DNA of 64,000 nt from Sipunculus nudus. Its lineage: Eukaryota; Annelida; Sipuncula; Golfingiida; Sipunculidae. The position numbers and the translations under genes are program-made. This document shows, one piece after another, positions 10,930 through 21,856 of the stretch. The notes beneath the pieces are model-generated. The model had not been told where the DNA came from. It did no database searches and saw nothing but the letters and a program-made list of their open reading frames with translations. Position 1 is the stretch's first letter, and each line of letters starts with the position of its first letter. The stretch is from the NCBI GenBank assembly GCA_026874595.1, contig CM049314.1, forward strand, positions 23,761,729-23,825,728. Reading direction: 5' to 3'.

Positions 10930-12170
10930 GGGTTCAACGCATTAAGCTGATATTTTGCATGTCCATAGATCTTGGATTCAGGATACCTCCATCTCATACC
11001 TAAAACTGTTGGCACCATGTGCAGTCGTTTTTGCGCGGCGCCCAACTCCTGCATTTGCCATCTGTAGTCTTAGTGATTGCTTCAATGTATTGAGCTGAAG
11101 GTTTGCATGTCTGAAGATCTTGGATACCTCCATCTCGTAAGCAAGACTGGTTGCAATCGTATTTGCGTGAAGTCAGTGCGTTTACTTTGGGTAAAAATTA
11201 TTTATATCTCAGGAGTGATTCAATATAATGGTCTGAAATTTTGCATGTTATCCGTCTTGGGTAGCTTTGTCGTAGACAAGACAGGAGCGTCATCTATCAT
11301 TCTGTTTTTGTAGAATTCATTGATGCACCTTTCTGGGGAGTGGTTAACAATATCGGCCTCAAATTTTCTATGTCAATAGATCTTGGATACCTCCGTCTTG
11401 TACTGAAACCTGATAGCGCTACCTACAATCGTTTCACGTTACGTCCATTTATGAACCTGTTTTTGTTGAAAATTGCACATCTCAGGAGTGTATGGATGTT
11501 TCAGCCTGCAATATTGGGGGTTTATCTGTCTTGGATAACTTTGTCGAAGATCAGTCAGGTGGCGCCACCCACGATTCCGTTTTAGAATACATTGATACCC
11601 TTTCCTCGGGACTGGTTTAATGTATGCGCCTGAAAACTTGCATGTCCATAGATGTTGGAATGGTTTATCTAGTGTACAAGAATGGTAGCTCCACCTACAA
11701 TCAATTTCATCTGGCGTCCATCTATAGATTTGTTTTGGTGATCAAATATCACATAATATATCAGGAGTCGTTCAATGTAACGACCTGAAATGATGCATAT
11801 GTCTATCCATCTTAGGCAGATTTCTCGAACACAAAACTGGTGGCGCAACCTACAATAACGTATTTGTAGAATACTATCAGACATTTATTTCAGGAGTGGT
11901 TTGATGTATCTGTCTGAAATTATCCATTTTGGGTAACTTTTTCACACACAAGACAAGTGGCGACACGGACAAACATGTATTCGTAAAATACATTTATATT
12001 CATTTATCTAAGGGATGGTTTAACGTATCAGTCTGAAATTTTGCATGTCAACAGATCTATTATGGCATTATCTTGTACCCAGAACTGTTGGTGACAACTA
12101 CAGAAATCTTTAATTATGTCCATCCATGTGTCTCATATAGGATACTTGTAGGGCTTGGTATCGATCCGCC
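10930..12170 (+). repeat. Tandem array of the GGTGGCGCCACC repeat family
   Basis: About nine diverged units of 110-140 bp. Each carries a block like CAGGAGTGGTTTAATGTAT, then CTGAAATTTTGCATGTC, GATCTTGGATACCT and, in every second unit or so, the palindrome GGTGGCGCCACC or a decayed form (perfect at 11558-11569). Open frames in the array are short and damaged. Related arrays lie at 29390-30130, 45416-46044 and 63588-64000. Confidence 0.75.
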
Positions 12171-12908
12171 TATTCAGGTACAAAATTTGTCTTGGGATTA
12201 ACTCAATTCAACACGTGATACGTGGTGACAATACGCATGATGGGGACTAAGCATCAAGTGTTGAAAAAATGAGCAAAAGTCACTTTCATCTCCAAAATAT
12301 ATACTTTCTTTCTATATCATTTTCAAAATAAAAGCTCTGAGGATAAAATGTTTCTTTCTTTTTTATATATACAGCATATCTATTATGTTCTGCTTTTATG
12401 CTGTAAGTTAATGAAAGCATCTGAGTAAAAAGGTCCTTATTTTATATATCACTTCATTTCAAGCAGGGTAATGCATAATATAATTTAAACAAGGGACCCA
12501 CGGGTCACGGCGCTCAGCTGTTATATATAATAAAAAAAAATATGTTTTAGAAATAAGGCACATGCTTGTTTTGTGTGGAAATAAATATAAGCTGTATTAT
12601 GAGTTGTGGGTGTTTAGCTTATGTATGATTTTGATAGTATCTTTGGAGGCAGGGAAGAGGATTAATTTCATTTATTTTATTAACAAATGGAGTGCTATTG
12701 TCACACAGATTTTGACTTGGCCATATAACTTATAAGAAGAACATATAATATAAGTGTTTAACTATTTATTAAAATAATTACAAATTGTCCCAAATATAAT
12801 TTTTTATTAAAAGTAATATAAGAATCGTATGATTTTTTAAAATAAAATACAACAGAAGTGATTATTAAAATAATATCAAAGAATATATTCGTGAATGCAT
12901 TCATGAAT

Positions 12909-14160
12909 TACGCTCTTTACACAGCGCTTTACCTATAGGTCTACTTCCTATATCGTAAGGCGCTGTTTGTTATGACCTCGTATCCTGAATTGCAACACCC
13001 GAGGGGAGCACTGTATTTTTGTCCAATCAGATGAGACCTTGAGCTGGAAGACAAAGCCAAGCGAGGAATACACGGAGCCAATCATATTCATTACTTTTTG
13101 AGTGACAGCTCATCCCCCAGCGTAACCGTCTGAACAGGCCACAGACTCAGAGAGAATTGCCCCTGACGTGGTTTGCTTAGGGCCTTGGGCACATAGGATG
13201 CTCGGCCGGTTAGCCCGATTGAATCGGACTCAATATTATTAGGCCCTGCCATATATTGAGTCCGATAGCCATACAGTGAGAGTTTCTACAATATAAGCCA
13301 CGTGTAGTCTTCTTTGACTGCCTGTTTAGTGCCAAACAACAAGACACAGGATTATACCATTTTAACACCAATAAGCATGTGTTCATTTTTTCGTTAGCAA
13401 CTAAATTAAACTTGGATCATTATTTTTAAACATTAACGACGTTTTAACCAGATGCATGTCAGCGAGTTTAGTATGGACAGAGAAGAACGGTTGAACAGGC
13501 GCACTTGATGACCTCATTGATAGCCTCGCTGACTCGAGTGATTGACAGCTAAAATGTTGTTACATTTTGTTTCAACGGGCCCGGCTCTGAAGAATGACAG
13601 CAGGCACCGGGTAATGAACCCCTGTTGACATTGGTTACATGTGCATTGGGTGGCGTGTAGTCTGAGGCTTATATTGTAGAAACTCTCACTGTATGGCTAT
13701 CGGACTCAATATATGGCGGGCCTAATAATATTGAGTCCGATTCAATCGGGTTACTCGGCCGGTGAGCTTTAATTCAAACGAAACGTAACAACAAAGGCTG
13801 CGTGCACACCTCGCTGGCTGGTTTCAGTTCTGCAGACAACAGATACGTGGCTACGCTAACACAGTCATAATGTCATAATCGAATCGGTCGATGATGCGAG
13901 AATGCAGAGGGAGCAATTTAAATTCGACCGGAAACACATCAAGCGGCGCTTGAAGCGCGGCAATGGGCGGAGCCAGGATGCCTGTCGAGTGTTTGTTTAT
14001 TGGCATCTGATTGGCTGCTGGTCACATCGTACGCACGTGTATTTCAGTGGACAACAAACCGCCATCTGGTGTCTAAATATATCATAAACGGTCAAAGCTG
14101 GCAGCGTGAAAATCAGTTGCTTCTTTAGTAGGGCAAGATTTCCGCTGCCTGGGGAGCGTA
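12909..14160. mobile_element. DNA transposon insertion with 8-bp target duplication
   Basis: 1,252 bp flanked by the direct repeat TCATGAAT (12901-12908 and 14161-14168). The element ends are TACGCTC...GAGCGTA, with weaker pairing further in (CAGCG). The other copy of the host element (34522-37143) has only one TCATGAAT at this point, so this is a true insertion with a paralogous empty site. An 8-bp duplication fits hAT, P or Merlin-type transposases. No transposase frame is visible, so it is non-autonomous. Confidence 0.7.
13214..13750. repeat. Long inverted repeat (fold-back) in insertion
   Basis: Arms of about 86 bp (13214-13299 and 13666-13750) are reverse complements with roughly one indel. 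They start CCCGATTGAATCGGACTC and end TTTCTACAATATAAGCC. Each arm also contains its own shorter palindrome (GACTCAATAT / ATATTGAGTC). The loop is about 366 bp. Confidence 0.8.
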
Positions 14161-16739
14161 TCATGAATACATTTTAAAAGTGTTTGCACTGGTATTCATA
14201 TACTTTCATTTTTACCTGAATTCACATTCTTATGCAAGAAATTTTATACAGGAGTATATATTCATATTTGTATTCAAATACATTTGCAAAGTAATCCAGA
14301 ATATACAAAATTCACACATTTAAATAATGATCATAAGTACCTGGTTTTATGGTTTTTATTCATATTAAAAAAATGTAATGTATTCATTTTGGACTAATTT
14401 CACATCAATGTACACACTGGACACAGCAGGAATCTAGGTTAATATTATCAACTGCATCTTTGTCTATCATTAATTTCCTTCATATGATCCCTAATGATTA
14501 GTAATGAATAATATGATTTATTTTTTATCATTAAAATTGAACTGAAAAATACCATAGGTGACTGCATGGTGTTATTGGGAATACGTGACATTCTATCAAT
14601 CGATAAAAGATTCTTATATCATCAGTAACTGCAAGTTAATTTCCTGTTATTATCAACTAACAAATTCCTTTTCTATTTTTCTTTAATTTGTTATAAAAAC
14701 CAATAAAAATTTATTAATTTATTGTTTATTGTTATGTTGTTAGTTAAAACTACTAGATGAGTTGGGTTGGACACCTGGATCAACTGTGGTTGGCCATAAG
14801 CTGCCTGGCTGCCCCAGTGTATGCCTCGCGTCAAGCGTGTATAATTTGATGAAAGGTCAACAAGGTCAACATACATGTGACTCAAGAGGGGTGGGGAGAG
14901 CTAAGGTGTAACATGGTCTCATAAAAACATTAATAAAAGCTACAATTTTTTGCCAATTTCTTTCAGCTTTCTAAACTAAAAAGCTGAAATCCTTATGTGT
15001 GCATGATATGAAAATTATATCAACAGTGCTCACAGGAAACAAACGTGCCATGGTCAAATTTTGGCAAAATTTAAGGTACTAATTTTATATTTATACTAAT
15101 AACTTATAAAATTTGAAAAATTCAGAACTAATTTTGGTCATTCAATTGGATCTTGATGAAATAATGTTACATCCCTGACAAAAAATCTCTAGCTTCAGCA
15201 ATCCTCTTGTTAAGGGAGCAAATATATTTCTTGATTTTTTACAAAGTGCATTATGTTTGGGCCCATAACTTTTAACAATTACGCAATACTGACATCATTT
15301 CTGGCATGTGCATAGAGAATGTATAGAAAAATATGTATATTATATATGATTAAAGTCAGATCAGCAGTTTTGATATTAGGCAGTCTTGAAGTGTAACAAT
15401 GGGGTTTTTATGGGAAAATGAAGTTTTTCATTAATATTTCGAAAGAATTAAGTCCTAGTGACCAAATTCTTGACAGGGTAGGGGATTTTGGAGACATCTA
15501 ATTGTATGCCAAATTTTAGGAACTGAGAGCTGAAGCTAGGGAGCTGAGCTCTTGCAAACTGCATAACACTAGCTTGATGTAAACAATATTTTATATGGTG
15601 CTTGAAAACTTGAATAGAATCTAAAGTTTTTGATCAACTGGTTTCAAATTTTTGGTGTTAACAGACAAAATGCTACAAAAACATGCTGTGAAAATTAAAT
15701 CCACAGTACTTACAGGAAAAAAAACGTGCCATGGTCAAAGCTGGGCGAAATTTAAGGTACCAATTTTTTATTTTTTTTAATATTTCAAAAATTTAAAAGA
15801 TTGTTATCTAATTTTGGGTATACAATTTAATTTTGATTAATTAAAGTTATATTACTGGAAAAAAATCCATAGCTATAACATGTTTTGTGTTAAGCAATCA
15901 AATATCTTTCCTGATTTTTTACAGAATGCATTATGTTTGGGCCCATAACTTTTTTAAATTATATAATACAGACAAAATTTCTGGCATGTACATAGGAACT
16001 ATATAGGGGAATAATTATGGTAAATATGAGGAAAAACAGACGAGGAGTTTTGATATTAGGCAGTCCTGAAGTGTGAAAATAGGTTTTTAATATAACATTG
16101 AGGTTTTTCCTTAATTTCTCAAAGGAATGAAGTCACAAAGACCCAGTTTTCGGCTTGGTAGGAGATCTTAGGGACATCTAACATTATGCCAAATTTTGGA
16201 TTCCAAGGTCTTATGGTTTCAAAACGTGCCACATTTACGGACGGACGGACAGACGGACGGACGACGGCAATGGACCACGACTATAGCTCAGATGATTTAT
16301 AGTCAGCCGAGCTTAAAAAACTCTAGCCGGTAGGCTGCACTATTCTCTTTAGGGGATGATAGGTAATCATTTCAAATGATGAGCCCAATTTGCCGTTTGA
16401 TAAATGGCTAAAGATACGTAACATGTAGACAGAAACATTTCCCAAACCTTTCCTCAACCTGGTTTACTGAATAGACTACTGAAAACAGCGATTTTGTTTA
16501 AATCCTTTGCAAGGCTTATAGCTATAGCTTTATAAGTAAGAAAGGGTTATGATTTAAGTGAGACTTGTATCCATATGTGTTAGCAGTCATTGTTTTTTTT
16601 TTCCTCGATATGACCATTATGTACAATATACAAAGCGTACCGGTAACCATGCCGACGTTGTGTATCGATTCGTATCGATATGATGATACAGCCCTAGATA
16701 CTTGGACACCTCTAATGACACCAATGTGGAGGGTTGTCA

Positions 16740-16835
16740 CTTAAGGAGAGATTCCACGCCTCGCTTTATCCATGCCTCTGTGATTTGTCGAATACCTGCT
16801 GCCGCTTGTCGACTAACCATATTGTAGTTTCAATA
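16740..16835 (-). repeat. Fragment of GGTGGCGCCACC-family terminus
   Basis: Contains ATTCCACGCCTCGCTTTATC and GCTTGTCGACTAACCATATT. These resemble the terminal part of the repeats at 45955-46044 and 63588-63670 (GTCGACTACCCGTATTCTAG), but are strongly diverged. Confidence 0.4.
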
Positions 16836-17139
16836 TTGGAGATTTGTGAAAGAAGAAACGAAGGCAGAACTGCCCAATGAATTAACACCAGACCTCCAGT
16901 ATGCAGTATTGACCAAAAGGCCAAAAGGACACAGAGTCAGAAAAACGAAGTATCTTTAATAAAACATGCAGAGCTTTATTTTTTTTTTTCATATTTGTGC
17001 TAATAGACACAATATAAGTAAAGCATAAATATAATTTCAGTACATAATAAAAGGTACAGTTCCATGATAGCTTATAGGGAGCCTTGAATCTATAATAATA
17101 TCAGAATATGTAAATATAGAAAAGTAAACAAATATTAAA

Positions 17140-17826
17140 ACAAGAGACCCAGAGGCTTAACGTTTGCTCTGTGAATTACTATGCATGATGCTGATTATGA
17201 AAGAAAAAGAAGTGAATTTAAAAATACCATCTATGCATAATCCAATGGAATCTTTGCCATTGCACAAGTTTACAGAGTGAAAAAAAAAATGTGGGAAAAA
17301 CGATGAAAGGACATTTATTTATCAGAAGACAAAATTAGAAATCCTGTAAAGATGCCGTCTTGAAAAAAATGACTGAATTTTTACTCATTTCATTCCCTTT
17401 ACTTTTAAGAATGGTTTATTTCGATATAAGAGCCAAAATATTAAGACTTTACGACATATCATGGAAAAGCAGAAAAGACCATTAATCACATCCTGCAGAA
17501 TCTAAGTCTACATAGGTGGCGCCACCTGCAGGTCAAAATCAGATCACAGTCACATTCTCAATATTCTTGTGAAATTTTGTGCTAAAGACTTCAGGAGTTC
17601 CTGAGATATTCGGTGACACACATGACATCGTGTATGCAAGCACAACAAATTGTCAAATTTTGTGATCGCCATAATTTGAACTTGCGTAAAGACGCCATGT
17701 AGAAAATATTTTACTTGATATATCCCTCGCTCCCGTTAAGGAATTGTTTACCTTGATATGAAAGCCAAAATATCATTACTTTATGACATATTTTCGACAA
17801 AGCAGAAAAGACCATTACAGTCTGCA

Positions 17827-17827
<1 letters not shown>
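17140..17827 (+). repeat. Element fragment with duplicated ~340-bp unit
   Basis: Begins AACAAGAGACCCAGAGGC, a variant of the Pearl-like 5' end. Two units, about 17330-17480 and 17660-17818, share the order GTAAAGA.GCC, GGAATTGTTTACCTTGATAT-like text, GCCAAAATAT, TTA.GACATAT and AGCAGAAAAGACCATTA. A perfect GGTGGCGCCACC lies at 17515-17526. Confidence 0.5.

Positions 17828-17871
<44 letters not shown>
17828..17871 (+). repeat. (CT)n microsatellite
   Basis: Pure CT tract of about 44 bp following the repeated unit above. Confidence 0.95.
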
Positions 17872-17873
<2 letters not shown>

Positions 17874-17999
17874 CACACACCACAGGCATACACACTGTTC
17901 AGAAGGAGGCTCAGACACCCATACCGTTAATTCACTAATAATTACAAAGCAAATCATAAATAGAAATAAATCATGTTTTATTTGTAACTCGTCTTGATG

Positions 18000-19470
18000 T
18001 ATGTAATCCTACCTTTAAGAGGACATGTTAATCTAGATTTTGGTGTAGAACAATAGTTTGAAATTTTACGTAACACTGACCAATCAAACACTAAATAAAC
18101 GAACATGTCGAAGCGGTAGGTATTTTAAACCAGAGTAATGTGTAAAAATGAACGTAGAATTATGATTCACACCTGAAAATGTCAGTGATAAACATGATAT
18201 ATCATAAATAATTAGTTTATACACGGGTATATTCTTCTATGGACGTATATTCTTACAGTATATTACGTCACAGTTGTCACGTGTCTAACAAGATATCAAC
18301 ACACTTTAAATTATAGCAACGTTATGTATTAATAATGGACATTTCATTTAAAATATAAACCTAAAGCTCATAAATGGAAGGTTATGATATGTTCATAGAA
18401 TCGTTCAAGAATGTTGGTCTCGAAACTATTACGAAACATACACATGCACTACAAAACTCCTGAAATCTGACAAGTGGGCAAATGAGACCGGAAAGTGTAG
18501 ACATCTGTCGGAAGAAATTGAAACTAAAATGAGGCAATCCTGAAGAAAATACAAGCGATTGTTTATTGTGACGTCACAATGCTAACCGTCTTCTCAAGTT
18601 TTCCGCAGTGTGTCATTTTAATGGACACAGCTCCTGATGAGAAGTTCAGAACTGAGGGAAGATAGGAAAACAAATGGAGACAGCAATGACCTCCTGGCGG
18701 TTTGATCTAATCATGATTCTATTAATCTGCCCTGCCACAATTTTAATAGATGAGCTTAAACCCCAGTTACGTAAAAGTTGGTCACATTAACCGCAAGCGT
18801 AAATTTTGCATTCAATTAATTTTAGTCTCTTGTTGACATGTTTGTGTTTCGTTTATGATAGCATTTGACATTTGTTAAAATACATTATGGCTTAGTTTTA
18901 AGAATCAAAGACCGAACAGAAAATATATCATAAATTTAACATTCCACTTTATACCAGTTCAGTGACTGAATATAGGAACAATGGGTTCCAGGGTTACTTG
19001 GGCAGGCGCCGACCCCTGTGTGAACCCCTGGGCATGAGCCGGTCCCCTGATAATATATATGTGTGTGTGTTTAGTCATCGCTTGTATGTCATCTTTTTCG
19101 TTATTTTTTTTTTTCAACATATAATTTGTCTGTTTTTAATTAATTTTTCCCCAATTATTGTAATTTTTTGTAGCCGAACAGAGTAAAACATAAACCAGTA
19201 TACTGATTCAACAAATAATTCACTAATATTAGATAATATAACTGTAATTTTAAAAACAGGAATTAATATAACTGCCCAACATGAACTTATATTTTCAGAT
19301 CTAGTCGGCTGGAAAATGGAACCACAGTTCATCCCAGGAAGGAGATTGGGGGAAAAAGAAAAATATATTCATGAGTGATCATCTGTCACAGGTAAGTTTT
19401 TATACGTTTAAAACACGAATACACAAAAAAATAGTCGTGGGAACACATGAAATACATACGCACCTAGACA
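18000..19470. other. Intergenic, nothing recognised
   Basis: Between the NLR 3' end and the repeats to its left. AT-rich, with scattered short frames only. It may include the 3' UTR of the NLR on the minus strand, but no clear polyadenylation site was settled. Confidence 0.45.
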
Positions 19471-19529
19471 CCCCCACCCCCCCACCCCCCCCCCCCCCCC
19501 CACCCCCACCACCCCCCCCCCCCCCCCCA
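19471..19529 (+). repeat. C-rich homopolymer tract
   Basis: About 60 bp of C with single A interruptions (CCCCACCCC blocks), 230 bp downstream of the NLR stop codon. Confidence 0.9.
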
Positions 19530-19759
19530 CGACTGTCAATGTTTATGTAACGTGACTGATAAAACCGACCAGACCAGAATTGGCAGAAATGTTTCTGTCA
19601 AATTATAGATAATAACACAGATGTAAACAATGACGCTAGAACTGACAGATCAGGGTGGACTGGGGTGATACAATAACGGCAGGTGAGCTGTGTGTACCCC
19701 GCCCCCTGTACAAACAAGCTGGACCTGCCCGATGTCTGACTGGTCTATAAACAAATGAT

Positions 19760-21856
19760 CTACACGGACAACAGCTTCAGCTGAGGGAGATCCTTACTGA
19801 GCTGTCGTCTGATCCTGTCTCTCACGTGACCAGACAGATTGTTGACTCTCAGGTCCAGCGTCCTGAGTCCCGCCATGTTTGGTGTCAGGTTGACGATTTC
19901 CTCCAGTCCGTCACCGAGGTTATTGACGGCCACAGAGAACTCTGTGAGAGTCTGACAGTTCTTTATAATCTCCAGGACGGCCCCGGCGTCACTAAGGTTA
20001 CACCCCGCCATCCCGATGAGGTGAAGCTGTTTTAGGTGAGAGACGCGCCGTGATAACTGTCTTGTACTCTCGTCTGTCATGTCATTCCTGGACACGTTCA
20101 ACCACATCAGGGACTGAGGCAGAGACGCCATCAGTGACGGCCAGGGGGCGCCAGGTACATCCCGTCCAACAGCGTTCATCAGGTCCAGTCTTGTCAGTTG
20201 AATGTTGCTCGTCGTGAGGATGTGACTGAGCGTCCCCAGACCGGACACTGACAGGGAGCGACGCCCAAACTTTAACTCTGTGAGACGAGACATGTGACCT
20301 ACTGAAGGCACCACGGCGTCTGTAACAGACGTGTAACCCGCGGCATCCACAGTGAAGTGAGTGACAGCGGAGCAGTCTTTACTGAAGTAATTACGGTAAT
20401 GGCGTTTCTTGTGTCTGTCAGTGACCTCTAGATAAATACGTTGTGGCAGCTTCAGCTTAGCGTTCCTATTTTCTGCCAGGTAGCTCAGCTGTAATGCAGG
20501 AATTACTTTAGCCCTCTCTTTATATGACCGTTCAATTACTTCATTTATTTCCCCCATTATCGTCTCCCCACCCAGCCCGTTAATAAACGTTTGTATCATT
20601 TCTGATTCTTTTAGAGCCGCTGCTGAACTGTAAAACTTTATTAATAATTCCTTTCGCTTCTTTTTGTCGCTCTTTACAGTGAAGTAAGCAGTAAAGAATT
20701 CCTGCATTGTTTTATGAGGAAAAGCAACCAGATCTTCCCCTTCAATGCTGCTGTCCCTCTTAAAAAAGCCCAGCTGCCAGGCAGTAGTTCCTATTTTCTT
20801 AATCACCTCATTATACGGAAAACTTAGCTGAAGTTTATCCTCTCTCAAGCCTTCAATACTAATCTCGCCAATTTTCATCAAAAACAAATGGTATTTTTCA
20901 ATAATTTTCATTGGTTTTGCTCTTTTTTTTGGTTTAACAAATTTTGTTTCAAATCGACCACATACAAATTCCACAAATTTGAGAAAGAACCCAGTGATAG
21001 ATTCTGAGAGAGAACCTTCGTGTGCCCAGAGAGTACACATAAGTAGTAAGACAGCCGGAAAGCGGCTCAGGTCTGTCAGCTCATCTGATTGCTTAATTTT
21101 GTCTAAAAGGGGTGCAACCTTTGCTTTATCAATTTCATGGAAAAAATTATTTATGTACTGTGTCACCCCAGCAGAACCAAACCCCCTCAGTAATACATGA
21201 TTGTCAGGCATACTGGCTTTATCATTAACATCAGGAAAGTGATATGAAGGGGAATGTCTAGAAGTGATCATTACCGTGGCTTCTGTGAAGGCTCTTCTGT
21301 GTGCTATATCTGTGATTTCTGAAGAGGTTGATTCTATAAACTCATCATAACCTTCCAAAAAAATTAATGTTTCCCTCTGAAATTCTGACATTTTGGAAAA
21401 CAGTAATTCTGCTGTCTTAGATTCTATACAATATTGTTGTTGTATTATATTGATAATTTTCTGGCCTTTTTTTACATGTCGTAAAAAAATCAAGAGCACA
21501 TATTTAAATTTAGAGAAAATGATTATTTCCTTGTCAGATAAATTGACACTCTCCCCAAGCCATCTTCTGTGTACCATTCTGCACCACTTGACAACTAACA
21601 TTTGAATCAGAGTGGACTTCCCAGATCCGGCCAGGCCTTGTAGAAACACAAATGAGGCTGGTTGGCTTCCCTTTGCCTTAATAAGATAGGAAATAAATAT
21701 GAAGATTTCATCAGTATCAAACTCAAGGTTAATATTAAGGTTAATATGTCTTATCCAAACAAACTTTATTCCAATGCTCTCTGTTTCTCTAAACGGACAG
21801 AGTATGACAGTCATTTCTACAATATTAACAGATTTCGGAATATACACTGAATTTTC
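19760..21856 (-). CDS. NLR receptor exon 5: NACHT and LRR domains
   Basis: The 698-codon last exon begins after CACACCTCAG and ends in TAG. It carries the whole NACHT module: P-loop GLAGSGKST (protein residues 263-271), Walker B LIFLEGYDEF (353-362), sensor-1 region VMITSR (384-389), a winged-helix segment RFPAVLLLMC (453-462) and the NACHT-associated FPHKTMQEFFTAYF (568-581). From about 713 to the end there are five or six RI-type leucine-rich repeats, e.g. LTRLDLMNA and LRTLDLRVNNLSG. Walker B has Glu where most NACHT proteins have the first Asp. Having NACHT and LRR in one exon suggests descent from an intron-poor form. There are no internal stops or frameshifts, so it looks functional. 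The ORF alone could start at a GTG (21847), but the splice acceptor at 21857 gives a better model. Confidence 0.92.
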   Translation of the reverse strand, partial: ENSVYIPKSVNIVEMTVILCPFRETESIGIKFVWIRHINLNINLEFDTDEIFIFISYLIKAKGSQPASFVFLQGLAGSGKSTLIQMLVVKWCRMVHRRWLGESVNLSDKEIIIFSKFKYVLLIFLRHVKKGQKIINIIQQQYCIESKTAELLFSKMSEFQRETLIFLEGYDEFIESTSSEITDIAHRRAFTEATVMITSRHSPSYHFPDVNDKASMPDNHVLLRGFGSAGVTQYINNFFHEIDKAKVAPLLDKIKQSDELTDLSRFPAVLLLMCTLWAHEGSLSESITGFFLKFVEFVCGRFETKFVKPKKRAKPMKIIEKYHLFLMKIGEISIEGLREDKLQLSFPYNEVIKKIGTTAWQLGFFKRDSSIEGEDLVAFPHKTMQEFFTAYFTVKSDKKKRKELLIKFYSSAAALKESEMIQTFINGLGGETIMGEINEVIERSYKERAKVIPALQLSYLAENRNAKLKLPQRIYLEVTDRHKKRHYRNYFSKDCSAVTHFTVDAAGYTSVTDAVVPSVGHMSRLTELKFGRRSLSVSGLGTLSHILTTSNIQLTRLDLMNAVGRDVPGAPWPSLMASLPQSLMWLNVSRNDMTDESTRQLSRRVSHLKQLHLIGMAGCNLSDAGAVLEIIKNCQTLTEFSVAVNNLGDGLEEIVNLTPNMAGLRTLDLRVNNLSGHVRDRIRRQLSKDLPQLKLLSV

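Larger units (their letters stand above)
12488..16319 (+). mobile_element. Pearl/Helitron-like element A
   Basis: Starts AACAAGGGACCCACGGGTC followed by GGCGCTCAGCTG. Ends with an (ACGG)n microsatellite (16236-16266), then GCAATGGACCACGACTATAG and a hairpin formed by AGCTCAGATGA and AGTCAGCCGAGCT, followed by TTAAAAA. The interior has two tandem units of about 680 bp (14960-15640 and 15660-16240), each with TTTGGGCCCATAACTTTT and TTTTGATATTAGGCAGTC. A copy of the same element lies inverted at 34522-37143. It is interrupted by a separate insertion at 12909-14160. No coding capacity is visible. Confidence 0.7.

Noticed and set aside
19826-20035. Plus-strand frames over the NACHT-LRR exon (also at 20979, 21393 and 21662)
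   Set aside because: Antisense shadows of the NLR exon on the minus strand.
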